From assembly GCF_024623325.1 (NCBI RefSeq), contig NZ_JANJZD010000003.1:62001-126000 (forward strand): DNA of 64,000 bases. The letters run 5' to 3'. Shown here in pieces: positions 8,285 to 16,637 of the stretch. The notes under the pieces were generated by a model, which saw nothing but the letters and a program-made list of their open reading frames with translations, did no database searches and was not told the origin of the DNA. A program made the position numbers and the translations under genes. Numbering within the stretch: position 1 is the stretch's first letter; every line of letters begins with the position of its first letter. The stretch is from Acetatifactor muris. GTDB lineage: Bacteria > Bacillota > Clostridia > Lachnospirales > Lachnospiraceae.

Positions 8285-8549
8285 CATGGAATATATATCG
8301 AGCAGGGGGAATGCTCTTCTCCGCTTCTCGCCGTGCCGCCTGTATACCGCTTCAGCGGCATATTCTCTCCACAGGTCTGCACAAAAAAAGTGGATAGCAT
8401 AACTATCCACTTAAACTCGCTCAACGCAAACCACACTTTTCTTCCAAGTGCAAAACAGTTGAAAACCTGAACGCTTACCAGCCCAATTGCCGTAAGGTGA
8501 GAGTGGACACTCTGCTTGTATAAGCGTACCCTCAGCACGCTTATACAAG
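8285..8549 (-). ncRNA. L20 leader (ribosomal protein autoregulatory mRNA leader)
   Basis: About 270 bases lie between the promoter and infC. A 13-bp hairpin (CTTGTATAAGCGT/ACGCTTATACAAG, 8514-8549) opens the leader and an intrinsic terminator lies in the middle (8382-8412). This matches the L20 leader of Bacillota, where L20 binding favours the terminator and shuts off the operon. Confidence 0.8.
8382..8412 (-). terminator. Leader attenuator of the infC operon
   Basis: On the minus strand AAGTGGATAG-TTATG-CTATCCACTT followed by TTTTT, some 110 bases before the infC start: a perfect 10-bp hairpin acting inside the leader. Confidence 0.88.
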
Positions 8550-8576
8550 AATACCACAATTTCTCACCGCTGTCAA
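8548..8576 (-). promoter_or_regulatory. Promoter of the infC operon
   Basis: On the minus strand TTGACA, 17 bases, TATTCT; start of transcription near 8541, at the first leader hairpin. Confidence 0.8.
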
Positions 8577-8599
8577 CAGTTTTTCCTTATTTCTCTCTG

Positions 8600-8920
8600 C
8601 TATTTCTCCTTGAAAGTCGAACATTCTGTTCCCGCACAGTCACATGCCCCGCATCCTTTGATGTCTACATGGTCGGCATGGCATTTGTAATTGGAATTAT
8701 ACACGCATTTTATTGCCTCGCAGTCGATGCTGATTGTTTTGCTGGGATGCACCACCGAGCTTTTAAAAGAGTCCATCCCCTCTCTCCTCTGTGTAAAGCT
8801 TTCACAGCAGGTACCTTCGCAGCTGCAGGCATGCTGTCCACCCACCATAATGTCACCCTTGCAGCACAGATGCTCTTCATTGTAACCACAGTTTTCTACT
8901 GTACATTTTAAATCCGCCAT
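8600..8920 (-). CDS. Cysteine-rich tandem DUF1540 protein
   Basis: 106 residues with two copies of the DUF1540 pattern: residues 5-41 (LKCTVENCGYN...ACSCEGTCCESF) and residues 63-103 (IDCEAIKCVYN...GACDCAGTECSTF). Eight or so cysteines per pair suggest metal binding, but no function is established for this family, which is common in spore-forming Clostridia. It has its own RBS and stands alone between the infC promoter and thrS. Confidence 0.85.
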   Translation of the reverse strand: MADLKCTVENCGYNEEHLCCKGDIMVGGQHACSCEGTCCESFTQRREGMDSFKSSVVHPSKTISIDCEAIKCVYNSNYKCHADHVDIKGCGACDCAGTECSTFKEK

Positions 8921-8953
8921 AGCAATCTCCTTCTGCGCCGCTTCCAGGTCTAA

Positions 8954-8990
8954 CGGACCCGCTGCAAGCGGCGCGGAAGCGGCGGGTCCG
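8954..8990. repeat. GC-rich hairpin downstream of thrS
   Basis: CGGACCCGC and GCGGGTCCG form a 9-bp stem around a GC-rich 19-base loop, about 140 bases after the thrS stop. There is no T-tract, so it is at best a weak terminator or mRNA 3' end. Confidence 0.4.
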
Positions 8991-9128
8991 GACAGACCAT
9001 CCCGCTTCGAAATTCCACGGCAAAGTAAGTCTGTCGGAATTAGTATGCCTCATTCCACCTGATCTATTCCGGTTATTTCAGGGAAATTTCCGTTTTCTTC
9101 CAAAATTCAGACTCCGGAATGCAAATGG

Positions 9129-11093
9129 TTATCCCTTCTCTTCCTGCTGCTCCTCTTTCCGAATCTCCTTTGTGCGGATTTCCTCGCAGATCTGCTCCAG
9201 AAACTGTGCCAGAGGCTTTTGTCCCTCATCTCCTGCGAAGCGGCTTCTGACGGATACCAGTCCCTCTTCTTCCTCCTGCTGACCTACCACCAGCATATAG
9301 GGCACACGGGCCAGTCTCGCTTCCCGAATCTTAAATCCGATTTTCTCCGAACGGTTATCCACTTCCGCATCAATATCCCTGGCCCGCAGTTCTCTCAGCA
9401 CTTTTGCCGCATAGGCTTCGTACTTTTCGGAAATGGGAAGCACGCGCACCTGCTCCGGGCAAAGCCATGTGGGGAACTTCCCGGCGTATTTTTCAATCAA
9501 CCAGGCCAATGTCCTCTCATAACAGCCCATGGAGGTTCTGTGAATAATGTAAGGCCGGATTTTATCTCCGTTCTGGTCAATGTAATACATATCAAACTGT
9601 TCCGCAAGAAGCGCGTCCCACTGAATGGTAATCATGGTATCTTCCTTGCCGTACACATTCTTCGCGTTGATATCTACTTTCGGCCCATAAAATGCCGCTT
9701 CACCCACATCCTCCACAAACGGGATTTCCAGCTCCGTCAGGATATCCCGGATATGCTGCTCCGTCTCGTTCCAGACCTCCGGCTCCCCGATATATTTCTC
9801 TCTGTTTTCCGGGTCCCATTTGGACAGATGGTATGTGACATCTTCCTCCACTCCCAGCGTAGTCAGACAGTACTTTGCGAGAGCGATACATCCCTTGAAT
9901 TCCTCCACCATCTGATCCGGCCGGACTACCAGATGTCCCTCCGTGATCGTGAACTGGCGCACACGGGTCAGTCCGTGCATCTCACCGGAGTCCTCGTTGC
10001 GGAACAGTGTGGAAGTCTCGCTCATTCTGTAGGGCAGATCCCGGTATGACTTCTGCGTGTTCTTGTAGACGTAATACTGGAAAGGACAGGTCATGGGGCG
10101 AAGGGCGTATACTTCCCTGTCTTTCTCCTCATCTCCCAGCACAAACATTCCCTCTTTATAGTGATCCCAGTGTCCCGACATTTTATACAGATCAGATTTT
10201 GCCATCAGCGGCGTCCTGGTACGGACATACCCCCACTCCTTATCCTCCAGATCCTCGATCCACCGCTGCAGTTTCATCAGCATTTTCGTTCCTCTTGGCG
10301 TAAAGAGAGGCAGTCCCTGGCCAATCACATCCACAGTGGTGAAAAGCTCCATCTCCCGTCCCAGTCTGTTGTGGTCACGGCGTTTTGCATCCTCCATCCG
10401 CTCCAGATGTACGGCCAGATCTTCTTTCTTATTATAAGCGGTACCATAGATGCGCTGCAGTCTGGCTTTGTCAGAATCTCCCCTCCAATAGGCCATGGAA
10501 GAAGAAGTCAGTTTGAAGGCTTTGACTCCCTTTGTACTCATCAGATGAGGGCCGGCGCACAAATCCACAAATTCTCCCTGCCTGTAGAAGGAAATCTCCG
10601 CGTCCTCGGGCAAATCCTGAATCAACTCCACTTTATAGGGCTCCTGACGCTCCTTCATAAATTCTATGGCCTCGGCTCTGGGCAGGGTAAACTTCTCCAG
10701 CTTCTCGCCCTTTTTGATGATCTTCTTCATCTCGGCTTCCAGGGCATCCAGGTCCTCCCGGGAAAAGGCCTCGTGATCAAAATCATAGTAAAATCCCGTG
10801 TCAATGCTGGGACCAATTGCCAGCTTCGCTTCGGGGAACAGATTTTTTACCGCCTCCGCCAGTACATGGGACGCCGTATGACGGATGGCCGCCAGTCCTT
10901 CCCCGTCATTGGCCGTACAGATGCTCAGCTCACAGTCATGATCGATAACCGTCCTCAGGTCCACCGTTTCCCCGTCTATTTTTGCACAGCAGGCCGCTCT
11001 CGCCAGGCCTTCACTGATGTCAGAAGCAATATCGTATACGCTGGCTGCTGCCTCATACACCTTCACGGAACCGTCTTTTAATGTGATTTTCAT
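9129..11093 (-). CDS. thrS: Threonyl-tRNA synthetase
   Basis: 654 residues, full length. Domains in order: TGS (1-61), editing/second additional domain with HTASH at 72-76, class II catalytic core with zinc ligands in the segments LRPMTCPFQ, EMHGLTRVRQF and IHRTSMGCYER, and a C-terminal anticodon-binding domain. It charges tRNA-Thr. Upstream lie a small membrane-protein ORF and a T-box leader, so expression should rise when uncharged tRNA-Thr accumulates. A charged tail (about 15 residues, KEEQQEEKG) extends past the usual end. Confidence 0.97.
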   Translation of the reverse strand: MKITLKDGSVKVYEAAASVYDIASDISEGLARAACCAKIDGETVDLRTVIDHDCELSICTANDGEGLAAIRHTASHVLAEAVKNLFPEAKLAIGPSIDTGFYYDFDHEAFSREDLDALEAEMKKIIKKGEKLEKFTLPRAEAIEFMKERQEPYKVELIQDLPEDAEISFYRQGEFVDLCAGPHLMSTKGVKAFKLTSSSMAYWRGDSDKARLQRIYGTAYNKKEDLAVHLERMEDAKRRDHNRLGREMELFTTVDVIGQGLPLFTPRGTKMLMKLQRWIEDLEDKEWGYVRTRTPLMAKSDLYKMSGHWDHYKEGMFVLGDEEKDREVYALRPMTCPFQYYVYKNTQKSYRDLPYRMSETSTLFRNEDSGEMHGLTRVRQFTITEGHLVVRPDQMVEEFKGCIALAKYCLTTLGVEEDVTYHLSKWDPENREKYIGEPEVWNETEQHIRDILTELEIPFVEDVGEAAFYGPKVDINAKNVYGKEDTMITIQWDALLAEQFDMYYIDQNGDKIRPYIIHRTSMGCYERTLAWLIEKYAGKFPTWLCPEQVRVLPISEKYEAYAAKVLRELRARDIDAEVDNRSEKIGFKIREARLARVPYMLVVGQQEEEEGLVSVRSRFAGDEGQKPLAQFLEQICEEIRTKEIRKEEQQEEKG

Positions 11094-11164
11094 TTCTTTC
11101 TCCCTTCTTTCTTTCGCATTCCTTTTCTATATCCTGATTTCTTCCCTTTTCACCCGTCGGACAT

Positions 11165-11515
11165 TTATGCCCGTTTGCTTCCCTTTTTTCCCTTACGGCA
11201 TTTTTTCTGCCGCTTGCAGCACTTCTCTTTATTGTCCTTCCCGCACTTTCCCTCTTCCTCTTTCTTCCCCTCTGCTTCCTTTCCCCTGCCGGTCTCCTCG
11301 AAGTTCTTCTTTCCATCTGTTCCGCAGCTGAACGTGTTTCCGTTATTGCTCCCGATCATCACACCATGTGTTGCAGGCGCTTTTTTCAATCCGTGTATTG
11401 TCCCTGCCAGCAGGCAGGTGAGAACAATCAGCCATAAATTCGCTTTCGTCAGGGTCACTTCTCCCTCAAAGCACTCCTTCATCCATTCTCTGCAGTTTTT
11501 CCTGAAATTTTCCAT
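11165..11515 (-). CDS. Small single-pass membrane protein with charged, Cys/Lys-rich tail
   Basis: 116 residues from the ATG preceded by AAGAGGG; an upstream in-frame Met at 11587 lacks a site. One hydrophobic helix (residues 27-43, LWLIVLTCLLAGTIHGL), then a short conserved-looking segment (GVMIGSNNGNTFSCG), then a tail of about 50 residues rich in Lys, Glu and Gly with Cys91, 99, 100 and 106. It lies between the T-box and thrS on the same transcript. No function is recognised. Confidence 0.65.
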   Translation of the reverse strand: MENFRKNCREWMKECFEGEVTLTKANLWLIVLTCLLAGTIHGLKKAPATHGVMIGSNNGNTFSCGTDGKKNFEETGRGKEAEGKKEEEGKCGKDNKEKCCKRQKKCRKGKKGSKRA

Positions 11516-11630
11516 TTTTCCCTCTTTTCCGCGCTGCCTGTCTACATGTTTCACACTTTGATTACGAGTCTGCGGCAGGCAGCACACAGCCGCAAATCCA
11601 ACAATTCAAAAACGTACATTCCTGCATGAC

Positions 11631-11664
11631 AAAAGTCCCCTGCAATATCGCTATTGCAAGGGAC
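11631..11664 (-). terminator. T-box terminator hairpin
   Basis: On the minus strand GTCCCTTGCAATA-GCGA-TATTGCAGGGGAC followed by TTTT. It is the OFF-state hairpin of the T-box. Confidence 0.85.
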
Positions 11665-11885
11665 GTATCATTTCTCAGAACGCGGTTCCACCCTTGTTGC
11701 AGTTTTGTGCAGTCCTCACAAAAATCTGCCACCTTCCTTTGCAGATAACGGATGCCCCGGGCTGTATTAAAGCCACTCCGAGACGGTCTTCGTGATGCTT
11801 CCCGTCGAGCCGCTCACAGCGCCGGTCTCCCGGGCAGCTCTCTCTGAGACGTTCCGCAGCCTACTCTTCTCTTCAACGTTTTCTT
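11631..11885 (-). ncRNA. T-box riboswitch of the thrS operon
   Basis: On the minus strand the signature AGGGTGGAACCGCG (11681-11694) lies just before the terminator, preceded by a long structured stem I region. The T-box sequence pairs with the 3' end of uncharged tRNA and forms the antiterminator. The specifier codon was not assigned with confidence (an ACC is present in the stem I region); threonine is inferred from thrS downstream. Confidence 0.9.
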
Positions 11886-11886
11886 C

Positions 11887-11915
11887 ATCATAATCCTTTT
11901 TCACGTAAATGTAAA
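11887..11915 (-). promoter_or_regulatory. Promoter of the T-box/thrS transcript
   Basis: On the minus strand TTTACA, 17 bases, TATGAT, placed just ahead of the T-box and immediately after the CarD stop codon. Confidence 0.7.
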
Positions 11916-11922
11916 GCATTTT

Positions 11923-12426
11923 TTATTTTCCGGAGATTACTTCCACAATATAGTCTTCCACTTCCTTGCGACTGATATTCAAAGCCACGGCCAGCTCCCC
12001 GTACAGATTCTCCTCGGCCATATGAAAATATTTTGCGTCAACCGCAGTTACCTTCCTGCCCGCCTGGATCCGCTTCTGTTTTCTCATATAAATCGTCTTG
12101 ATAATCCTCACCAGATCTTCACAGTCATTCGTTCTGATACATTCTCTGTACATCTGCTCCGAAAGCTTGTCATTCGTAATCACAAGCAGCGGAATATTTG
12201 GAATCTCCTTTATCAGCTTTTCGGCTTCCTCCCGCTCAAGCACCTTCCGCATGGACTCCTTCGGAGAATCCACTGGCACATAAACGGTACTTCCCGCCAT
12301 ATATAAGGGCTTTAAAATGTAGTATTCCCGCTCTTTATCCACTCCTGTAATATTCAGGGTCGTTATACTCTCCACTGTACAGACACCCTTATTTCCACAT
12401 ATCACATAATCACCAATTCCAAACAC
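11923..12426 (-). CDS. CarD family transcriptional regulator
   Basis: 167 residues from a GTG start five bases after AGAGAGG; this gives the family-typical opening FGIGDYVICGNKGVC. A longer TTG start at 12462 sits too near its GGAGG. The N-terminal half is the RNA-polymerase-interacting Tudor-like domain (IGDYV...YYILKPLY), and the C-terminal half is a helical domain with a basic patch (RKQKRIQAGRK). CarD-type proteins bind the RNA polymerase beta subunit and adjust promoter opening. It is monocistronic here. Confidence 0.88.
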   Translation of the reverse strand: MFGIGDYVICGNKGVCTVESITTLNITGVDKEREYYILKPLYMAGSTVYVPVDSPKESMRKVLEREEAEKLIKEIPNIPLLVITNDKLSEQMYRECIRTNDCEDLVRIIKTIYMRKQKRIQAGRKVTAVDAKYFHMAEENLYGELAVALNISRKEVEDYIVEVISGK

Positions 12427-12601
12427 CAGAACCTCTCTTTCCGCATACTTGCCGACTACCAAACACCTCCACTATAAGTTATAACCATATTTTAACAGAT
12501 TTAATCCTGAAATGTCAGTAAAATATACGAATTGGAATAAATTTTGTGAAATATGCCCATAGAAAAGCCGTCATATACTGTGCAATAATAATGTATTTAT
12601 C

Positions 12602-13183
12602 TCAGTCAATGACTTTTATGCTCTCAATCACCGGCTGACTGTCCTTCTGTATGATACCATCGCCATCTATAAAGGGCCATTCACCTTCACAGACAGCGTC
12701 AACTACTTCCATCCCCTCCGTCACATAGCCGAAGCAGGCATACTCTCCGTCCAGGAAGGTACTGTCCTGATGCACGATAAAAAACTGTGAGCTTGCGCTG
12801 TTCATTTTGCTGGAGCGTGCCATGGATATGGCTCCCCGGGTATGGGAGAGATTATTCTCCACACCGTTTGCGGAAAATTCTCCTTTGATTTTCTTCGTGG
12901 AGCCTCCGCCGCCTGTCCCCAGCGGGTCACCGCCCTGCATCATAAATCCTTCTATAATACGGTGGAATGTCAGCCCGTCATAAAAGCCGTCCCGCGCCAG
13001 TTCCAGAAAGTTCTCCACCGTCAAAGGTGCCGCATCCCCGTCCAGCTCCACGGATATTGTGCCGTAATCTTTTACGGTGATCTCCACATGGTGCTTACCG
13101 GAAGCATCATTTTCCCTGCCGCAGGCTGCCAGAACAGCCATGAGGCTCATCAGTAACAGAAACACTGTCAATCGCTTTTTCAT
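12602..13183 (-). CDS. Cyclophilin-type peptidyl-prolyl isomerase, lipoprotein
   Basis: 193 residues. A signal peptide with lipobox LAAC (Cys21) predicts anchoring on the outer face of the membrane. The cyclophilin core follows: FHRIIEGFMMQGGDP active-site stretch, SQFFI segment and a FLDGEYACFG region in place of the more common LDGKHTVFG. It catalyses cis-trans isomerisation of X-Pro bonds, helping secreted proteins fold. It is monocistronic, with a hairpin (13273-13306) upstream. Confidence 0.92.
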   Translation of the reverse strand: MKKRLTVFLLLMSLMAVLAACGRENDASGKHHVEITVKDYGTISVELDGDAAPLTVENFLELARDGFYDGLTFHRIIEGFMMQGGDPLGTGGGGSTKKIKGEFSANGVENNLSHTRGAISMARSSKMNSASSQFFIVHQDSTFLDGEYACFGYVTEGMEVVDAVCEGEWPFIDGDGIIQKDSQPVIESIKVID

Positions 13184-13272
13184 TTTCCTACCTCCCGCCC
13201 GCCTCTGCGGGCTTTCTAAAAGTCTTCAGAACATGCCGGTTCCATGCCTCGCCCGGTCTTATGGTAACGACA

Positions 13273-13306
13273 ATGCCATCACAGACACTCACGCCTGTGA
13301 TGGCAT
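13273..13306 (-). terminator. Hairpin after the 239-residue protein gene
   Basis: ATGCCATCACAG and CTGTGATGGCAT form a perfect 12-bp stem with a 10-base loop, 16 bases past the stop at 13322. The minus-strand tail is only TTGTCGTT, so termination may be partial. Confidence 0.6.
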
Positions 13307-13321
13307 AGCATGCAAATCACA

Positions 13322-14041
13322 TTATACAGTAAAATCAAATCTCTGTCCAGTAGGATTATGCTGTTCTTCCTTCACCCTACTCCAGTCTACCTGTGCTATC
13401 TTCTCGGCCAGCTCCTCCACAGTAGAGGCAAATACGGTGGTGCGCTTCTCTCCCTTTTTGCCATGCGCCCGGTATTCAGAGGCCTCCGCTCTCCCTGCCT
13501 CCTTCGCCGCTTCCCGCTTTTCCTCGCGGGCATTCTCGATACGCTCACGCTGCTTCTCGCTGTTCTTCTCCAGCTCCGCGAAGAAGGATACCTCCCCGTC
13601 ATCTCCTATGGAAATTCCGATGCGGGCTATGTCGTCCGACTTATCTCCCAGCTGGGTCTTCATTTCATCCAGTTTGGATACGGCTCCGTCAAGAATCTTC
13701 AGATTCTTCTCTTTTACGCTCTCATCCGTAGCCATCTTCTCCAGCTCATCCGCGGAGAACAGTGCACTGTACTCCCCCGTTCCCCTGGACAGCAGCTCGG
13801 CAGCTTCCTCGTCCGTCTCGTAATCAGCCACGATAAAGTCCATATTCTTATAGCTTTTCTGAAGCTCCTTCAGCAGCTTCTGTGCAGCTCTGCTCAGCTC
13901 CGGAGCCTTTTTTTCCCTGACGGCCCCTGCCCCTTTGCTTCCGCCGGCTCTGGTGCTCTCCTTCTCCTTCGCAGCCTGAGCTGTCGTATCATAGAAATTG
14001 TTCTGATAATAACTTCCTATTTTCTCCATCTCGCCCTCCAT
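13322..14041 (-). CDS. Uncharacterised charged helical protein
   Basis: 239 residues, no signal peptide or membrane segment. The first 45 residues look disordered (Ala/Gly/Lys/Glu). Residues 50-150 contain a compact segment (SYKNMDFIVADYETDEEAAEL, cut by an FSADELEKMA motif), and residues 150-205 form a long highly charged helix. Similar Lachnospiraceae proteins of unknown function (possibly the group labelled DUF6033) come to mind, but this is not certain. It is monocistronic on the minus strand. Confidence 0.7.
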   Translation of the reverse strand: MEGEMEKIGSYYQNNFYDTTAQAAKEKESTRAGGSKGAGAVREKKAPELSRAAQKLLKELQKSYKNMDFIVADYETDEEAAELLSRGTGEYSALFSADELEKMATDESVKEKNLKILDGAVSKLDEMKTQLGDKSDDIARIGISIGDDGEVSFFAELEKNSEKQRERIENAREEKREAAKEAGRAEASEYRAHGKKGEKRTTVFASTVEELAEKIAQVDWSRVKEEQHNPTGQRFDFTV

Positions 14042-14229
14042 TGCTTTCCCGAAGCCTTCCTTTGGCCCCGTTGTATCAATTTCCCGCCTGCTTCCCTTTC
14101 ACTCTTTTCAGGTCACAGTCTGCTGATTTTTATTTCGGCAGAATTGTGGAAAACTTTACCGTTGTTTCCTCTTTCCTTTCATTTGCAGAAACCGCCTGTT
14201 GGATATTCGTCCGGATATTGAAATATGCA

Positions 14230-14258
14230 TTGCAGACGACAGACAAATATTCTATAAT
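14230..14258 (+). promoter_or_regulatory. Promoter of the aldo/keto reductase gene
   Basis: TTGCAG, 17 bases, TATAAT. The -10 lies inside the palindrome TTCTATAATAGAA, and a partial copy (ATTATAGAAT) follows at about 14297, so a repressor site overlapping the start is possible. Confidence 0.65.
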
Positions 14259-14333
14259 AGAATTTAGATACAATAGGCTCTGCAAAGCAAATCTCATTAT
14301 AGAATACTCTCGTGCAAAACAGGAGGAAAACGT

Positions 14334-15476
14334 ATGAATTATCGTCAATTAGGAAAAACCGGGCTTATGGTCAGTGAAATCGGCCTGGGCGGAGAATGGC
14401 TGGAGCGCCATACCACGGAGGAAGTAAAACAGGTGATAGACCGCTGCGAAGAAGCGGGAATCAACATTCTGGACTGCTGGATGTCGGAGCCGAATGTCCG
14501 TTCCAACATCGGGAAAGCCCTGGCCGGAAAAAGGGAAAAATGGTACATACAGGGACATGTGGGGTCCACCTGGCAGAACGGTCAGTATGTCCGCACCAGA
14601 GATCTGACACAGGTGAACGCTGCCTTTGAAGACCTGCTCACCAGGCTGCAGACAGACTACATTGATCTGGGGATGATTCATTTTGTGGACGAACCCGCGG
14701 AATTCCACCGGGTTATGGAAGGAGATTTCTTCAGATACATGAAAGAGTTGAAGGCAGACGGGCGCATCCGTCATATAGGACTCAGCACACACAATCCGGA
14801 AGTGGGAAAGCTGGCCGCGGAATGCGGTGAAATCGAAATGTTCCTCTTCAGTGTCAATCCGGCTTTCGACATGCTGCCCGCCACCGAGAATATTGATGAT
14901 TATTTTGCAGACAGTTATGATGAAAGTCTCAGCGGCATTGCTCCTGAGAGGGCCCAGCTCTACAGACTTTGTGAACAGAATCAGGTGGGTATCACCGTGA
15001 TGAAGGGTTATGCGGGAGGAAGACTGTTCAACGCCGGGACTTCTCCTTTCGGCGCAGCCCTTACCCCGGTGCAGTGCCTTCACTATGCGCTGACCAGACC
15101 TGCCGTTGCCAGCGTCATGGTGGGATTTGATACTGTGGAGCATGTGGATGCTGCCGTTGCCTATGAGACCGCTTCCATGGAGGAAAAGGATTACGCCAGT
15201 GTCCTGGCCGGCGCACCCCGCCACGGCTATTACGGTCAGTGCACTTACTGCGGCCACTGCGCTCCCTGTCCCGCAGGCATCGATATCGCCATGGTAAACA
15301 AGCTCTGTGACCTGGCCCTCATGCAGGATAAGCTGCCGGATACCTTAAAGGCACATTACAGTCAGCTCACCGCCAACGCAGACGCCTGCGTAAGCTGCCA
15401 CAGCTGTGAAAGCCGCTGTCCTTTCGGCGTCCGGATTGCGGAACGGATGGAGAAAACAAAAGCTCTGTTCGGTTAG
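14334..15476 (+). CDS. Aldo/keto reductase-like protein with C-terminal 4Fe-4S domain
   Basis: 380 residues with AGGAGG before the ATG. Residues 1-270 form an AKR barrel (RQLGKTGLMVSEIGLGGEW, then AALTPVQCLHYALTRP). The C-terminus carries two ferredoxin-type clusters: CTYCGHCAPCPAG and CVSCHSCESRCPFG. The usual AKR tetrad seems altered: Asp and the His of MIHFVD are there, but the Tyr position reads within DCWMSEP and the Lys position within IQGHVG. This suggests a redox role other than classical NADPH carbonyl reduction. It ends before a hairpin at 15480. Confidence 0.85.
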   Translation: MNYRQLGKTGLMVSEIGLGGEWLERHTTEEVKQVIDRCEEAGINILDCWMSEPNVRSNIGKALAGKREKWYIQGHVGSTWQNGQYVRTRDLTQVNAAFEDLLTRLQTDYIDLGMIHFVDEPAEFHRVMEGDFFRYMKELKADGRIRHIGLSTHNPEVGKLAAECGEIEMFLFSVNPAFDMLPATENIDDYFADSYDESLSGIAPERAQLYRLCEQNQVGITVMKGYAGGRLFNAGTSPFGAALTPVQCLHYALTRPAVASVMVGFDTVEHVDAAVAYETASMEEKDYASVLAGAPRHGYYGQCTYCGHCAPCPAGIDIAMVNKLCDLALMQDKLPDTLKAHYSQLTANADACVSCHSCESRCPFGVRIAERMEKTKALFG

Positions 15477-15479
15477 AAC

Positions 15480-15528
15480 CCTGTCATATTCCTTTTGAAA
15501 AAATTAAGGAAAATCTGACAGGATTCTT
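15480..15528 (+). terminator. Hairpin after the aldo/keto reductase gene
   Basis: CCTGTCA and TGACAGG enclose an inner TTCCTT/AAGGAA stem, followed by ATTCTTT. The tail is weak, so some read-through into the small ORF is possible. Confidence 0.55.
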
Positions 15529-15582
15529 TAGAATAGAGAATTATCATAGGTCTATCATGCAAAAGAAAACGGAGGACACACT

Positions 15583-15684
15583 ATGAAAAAAAGAATCTGG
15601 TTCGTATTGCTTCTGATAACAGGGCTCTCATTTCTGTATATCAAACGCACTAAAAAAGATATCGAATATATCAGTGCGGAATAA
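15583..15684 (+). CDS. 33-residue single-pass membrane peptide
   Basis: An ATG eight bases after GGAGG opens a 33-codon frame ending in TAA. The product starts MKKR, has a hydrophobic core (IWFVLLLITGLSFLYI) and a charged tail (KRTKKDIEYISAE). RBS, topology and a following hairpin (15695-15747) all favour a real microprotein. It could be an uncleaved membrane peptide; no family is recognised. Confidence 0.6.
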   Translation: MKKRIWFVLLLITGLSFLYIKRTKKDIEYISAE

Positions 15685-15694
15685 ATGAATCCAC

Positions 15695-15750
15695 CGGACT
15701 CAACGGATATTCTTCACAAAACAATGAATATATTTCCGGCGAGTCCGTTT
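15695..15750. terminator. Bidirectional terminator between convergent genes
   Basis: CGGACTC and GAGTCCG form the outer stem, with ATATTC/GAATAT inside; plus-strand tail GTTTG. It separates the microprotein gene from the minus-strand nucleotidyltransferase gene. Confidence 0.6.
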
Positions 15751-15764
15751 GCTCATCTCTTCAT

Positions 15765-16553
15765 TCACCACTCATTGATATTAGGTCTCGGCACCCTCCA
15801 CCACTGCTCAAAGTCTCTTGTATACTGTGTGAGAACCCTCGAATACTCCTCCGGCGGCTGATATCCCGAAATCTCCCGAAAGCAGAGCACAAAAGCGTCC
15901 GCATCTTCTACCGTCTGACTCTCTGCCAGCTTCCTCCCGATAACCGTAAGCTGCTTTGTCCCTTCGGATATTCCTGCCACCGTTTCTTCCAACCGGCGGT
16001 TGCAGGGAAAAAGCAGCTCATTTTCCTGCAGTATTATTCGATACAGGCTGTAAATAATTTCACTTATCGCATGCAGCCGCATGTAACCATCCGCATGACA
16101 GCTCTTCAGGAAATAATGATAATTCAGACAAAAATTTGCGTAAAAAGACAGCATTTTTTCTTCCTTTTCCCGCTTCTGAAAAACGGGAATCCGTTCTACA
16201 ATTCCCGTAATCTCCGGATCCCGGGAGAACAGAACTCTCGATTTCATAAAAGAATTCCTGGTAGGTTCACTTCCCCTGTCCGCAGCTTCAGCCAGATATG
16301 CCTTAGTCATGTATTTCAGATCCCAGTAACCGCCTTCATAGGTACACCTGCCGCTGACGGTTCTGGTCGTATTGTTCTCCGCCGCCAGCCGCTCATAGAC
16401 TTCCTCGGATACCACAACCATGGCATCCAGGTCCGAATCGGGACGCGCGCATTCCTTTGCCACGGAACCGCCGAATATCAGAGCAATAACTTCCGGATCC
16501 CCTTCAAAATATTCCTGCATTATTCTCAGCGATTCCCTGTGATGTTGGTACAT
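15765..16553 (-). CDS. Nucleotidyltransferase-domain protein (aminoglycoside adenylyltransferase-like fold)
   Basis: 262 residues. The N-terminal domain has the Pol-beta-type signature GGSVAKECARPDSDLDAMVV (residues 28-48), with GGS followed by the DxD metal ligands. The rest is a helical domain with several aromatic clusters (FCLNYHYFLKSC) like the C-terminal domain of antibiotic nucleotidyltransferases. It could transfer AMP to a small molecule or drug; the substrate cannot be deduced. It is monocistronic. Confidence 0.75.
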   Translation of the reverse strand: MYQHHRESLRIMQEYFEGDPEVIALIFGGSVAKECARPDSDLDAMVVVSEEVYERLAAENNTTRTVSGRCTYEGGYWDLKYMTKAYLAEAADRGSEPTRNSFMKSRVLFSRDPEITGIVERIPVFQKREKEEKMLSFYANFCLNYHYFLKSCHADGYMRLHAISEIIYSLYRIILQENELLFPCNRRLEETVAGISEGTKQLTVIGRKLAESQTVEDADAFVLCFREISGYQPPEEYSRVLTQYTRDFEQWWRVPRPNINEW

Positions 16554-16637
16554 AATTTATTCTCATCTTTCCATGTATTTATCCCATATGGGAACAGAAT
16601 GTCGAATTACCGCATTTTTACAATTGCTTCCCGGGAA

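Noticed and set aside
11053..11316. 87-codon minus-strand ORF between the small membrane protein and thrS
   Set aside because: Alternative frame of the Lys/Glu-rich tail region; overlaps both genes and has no RBS of its own.
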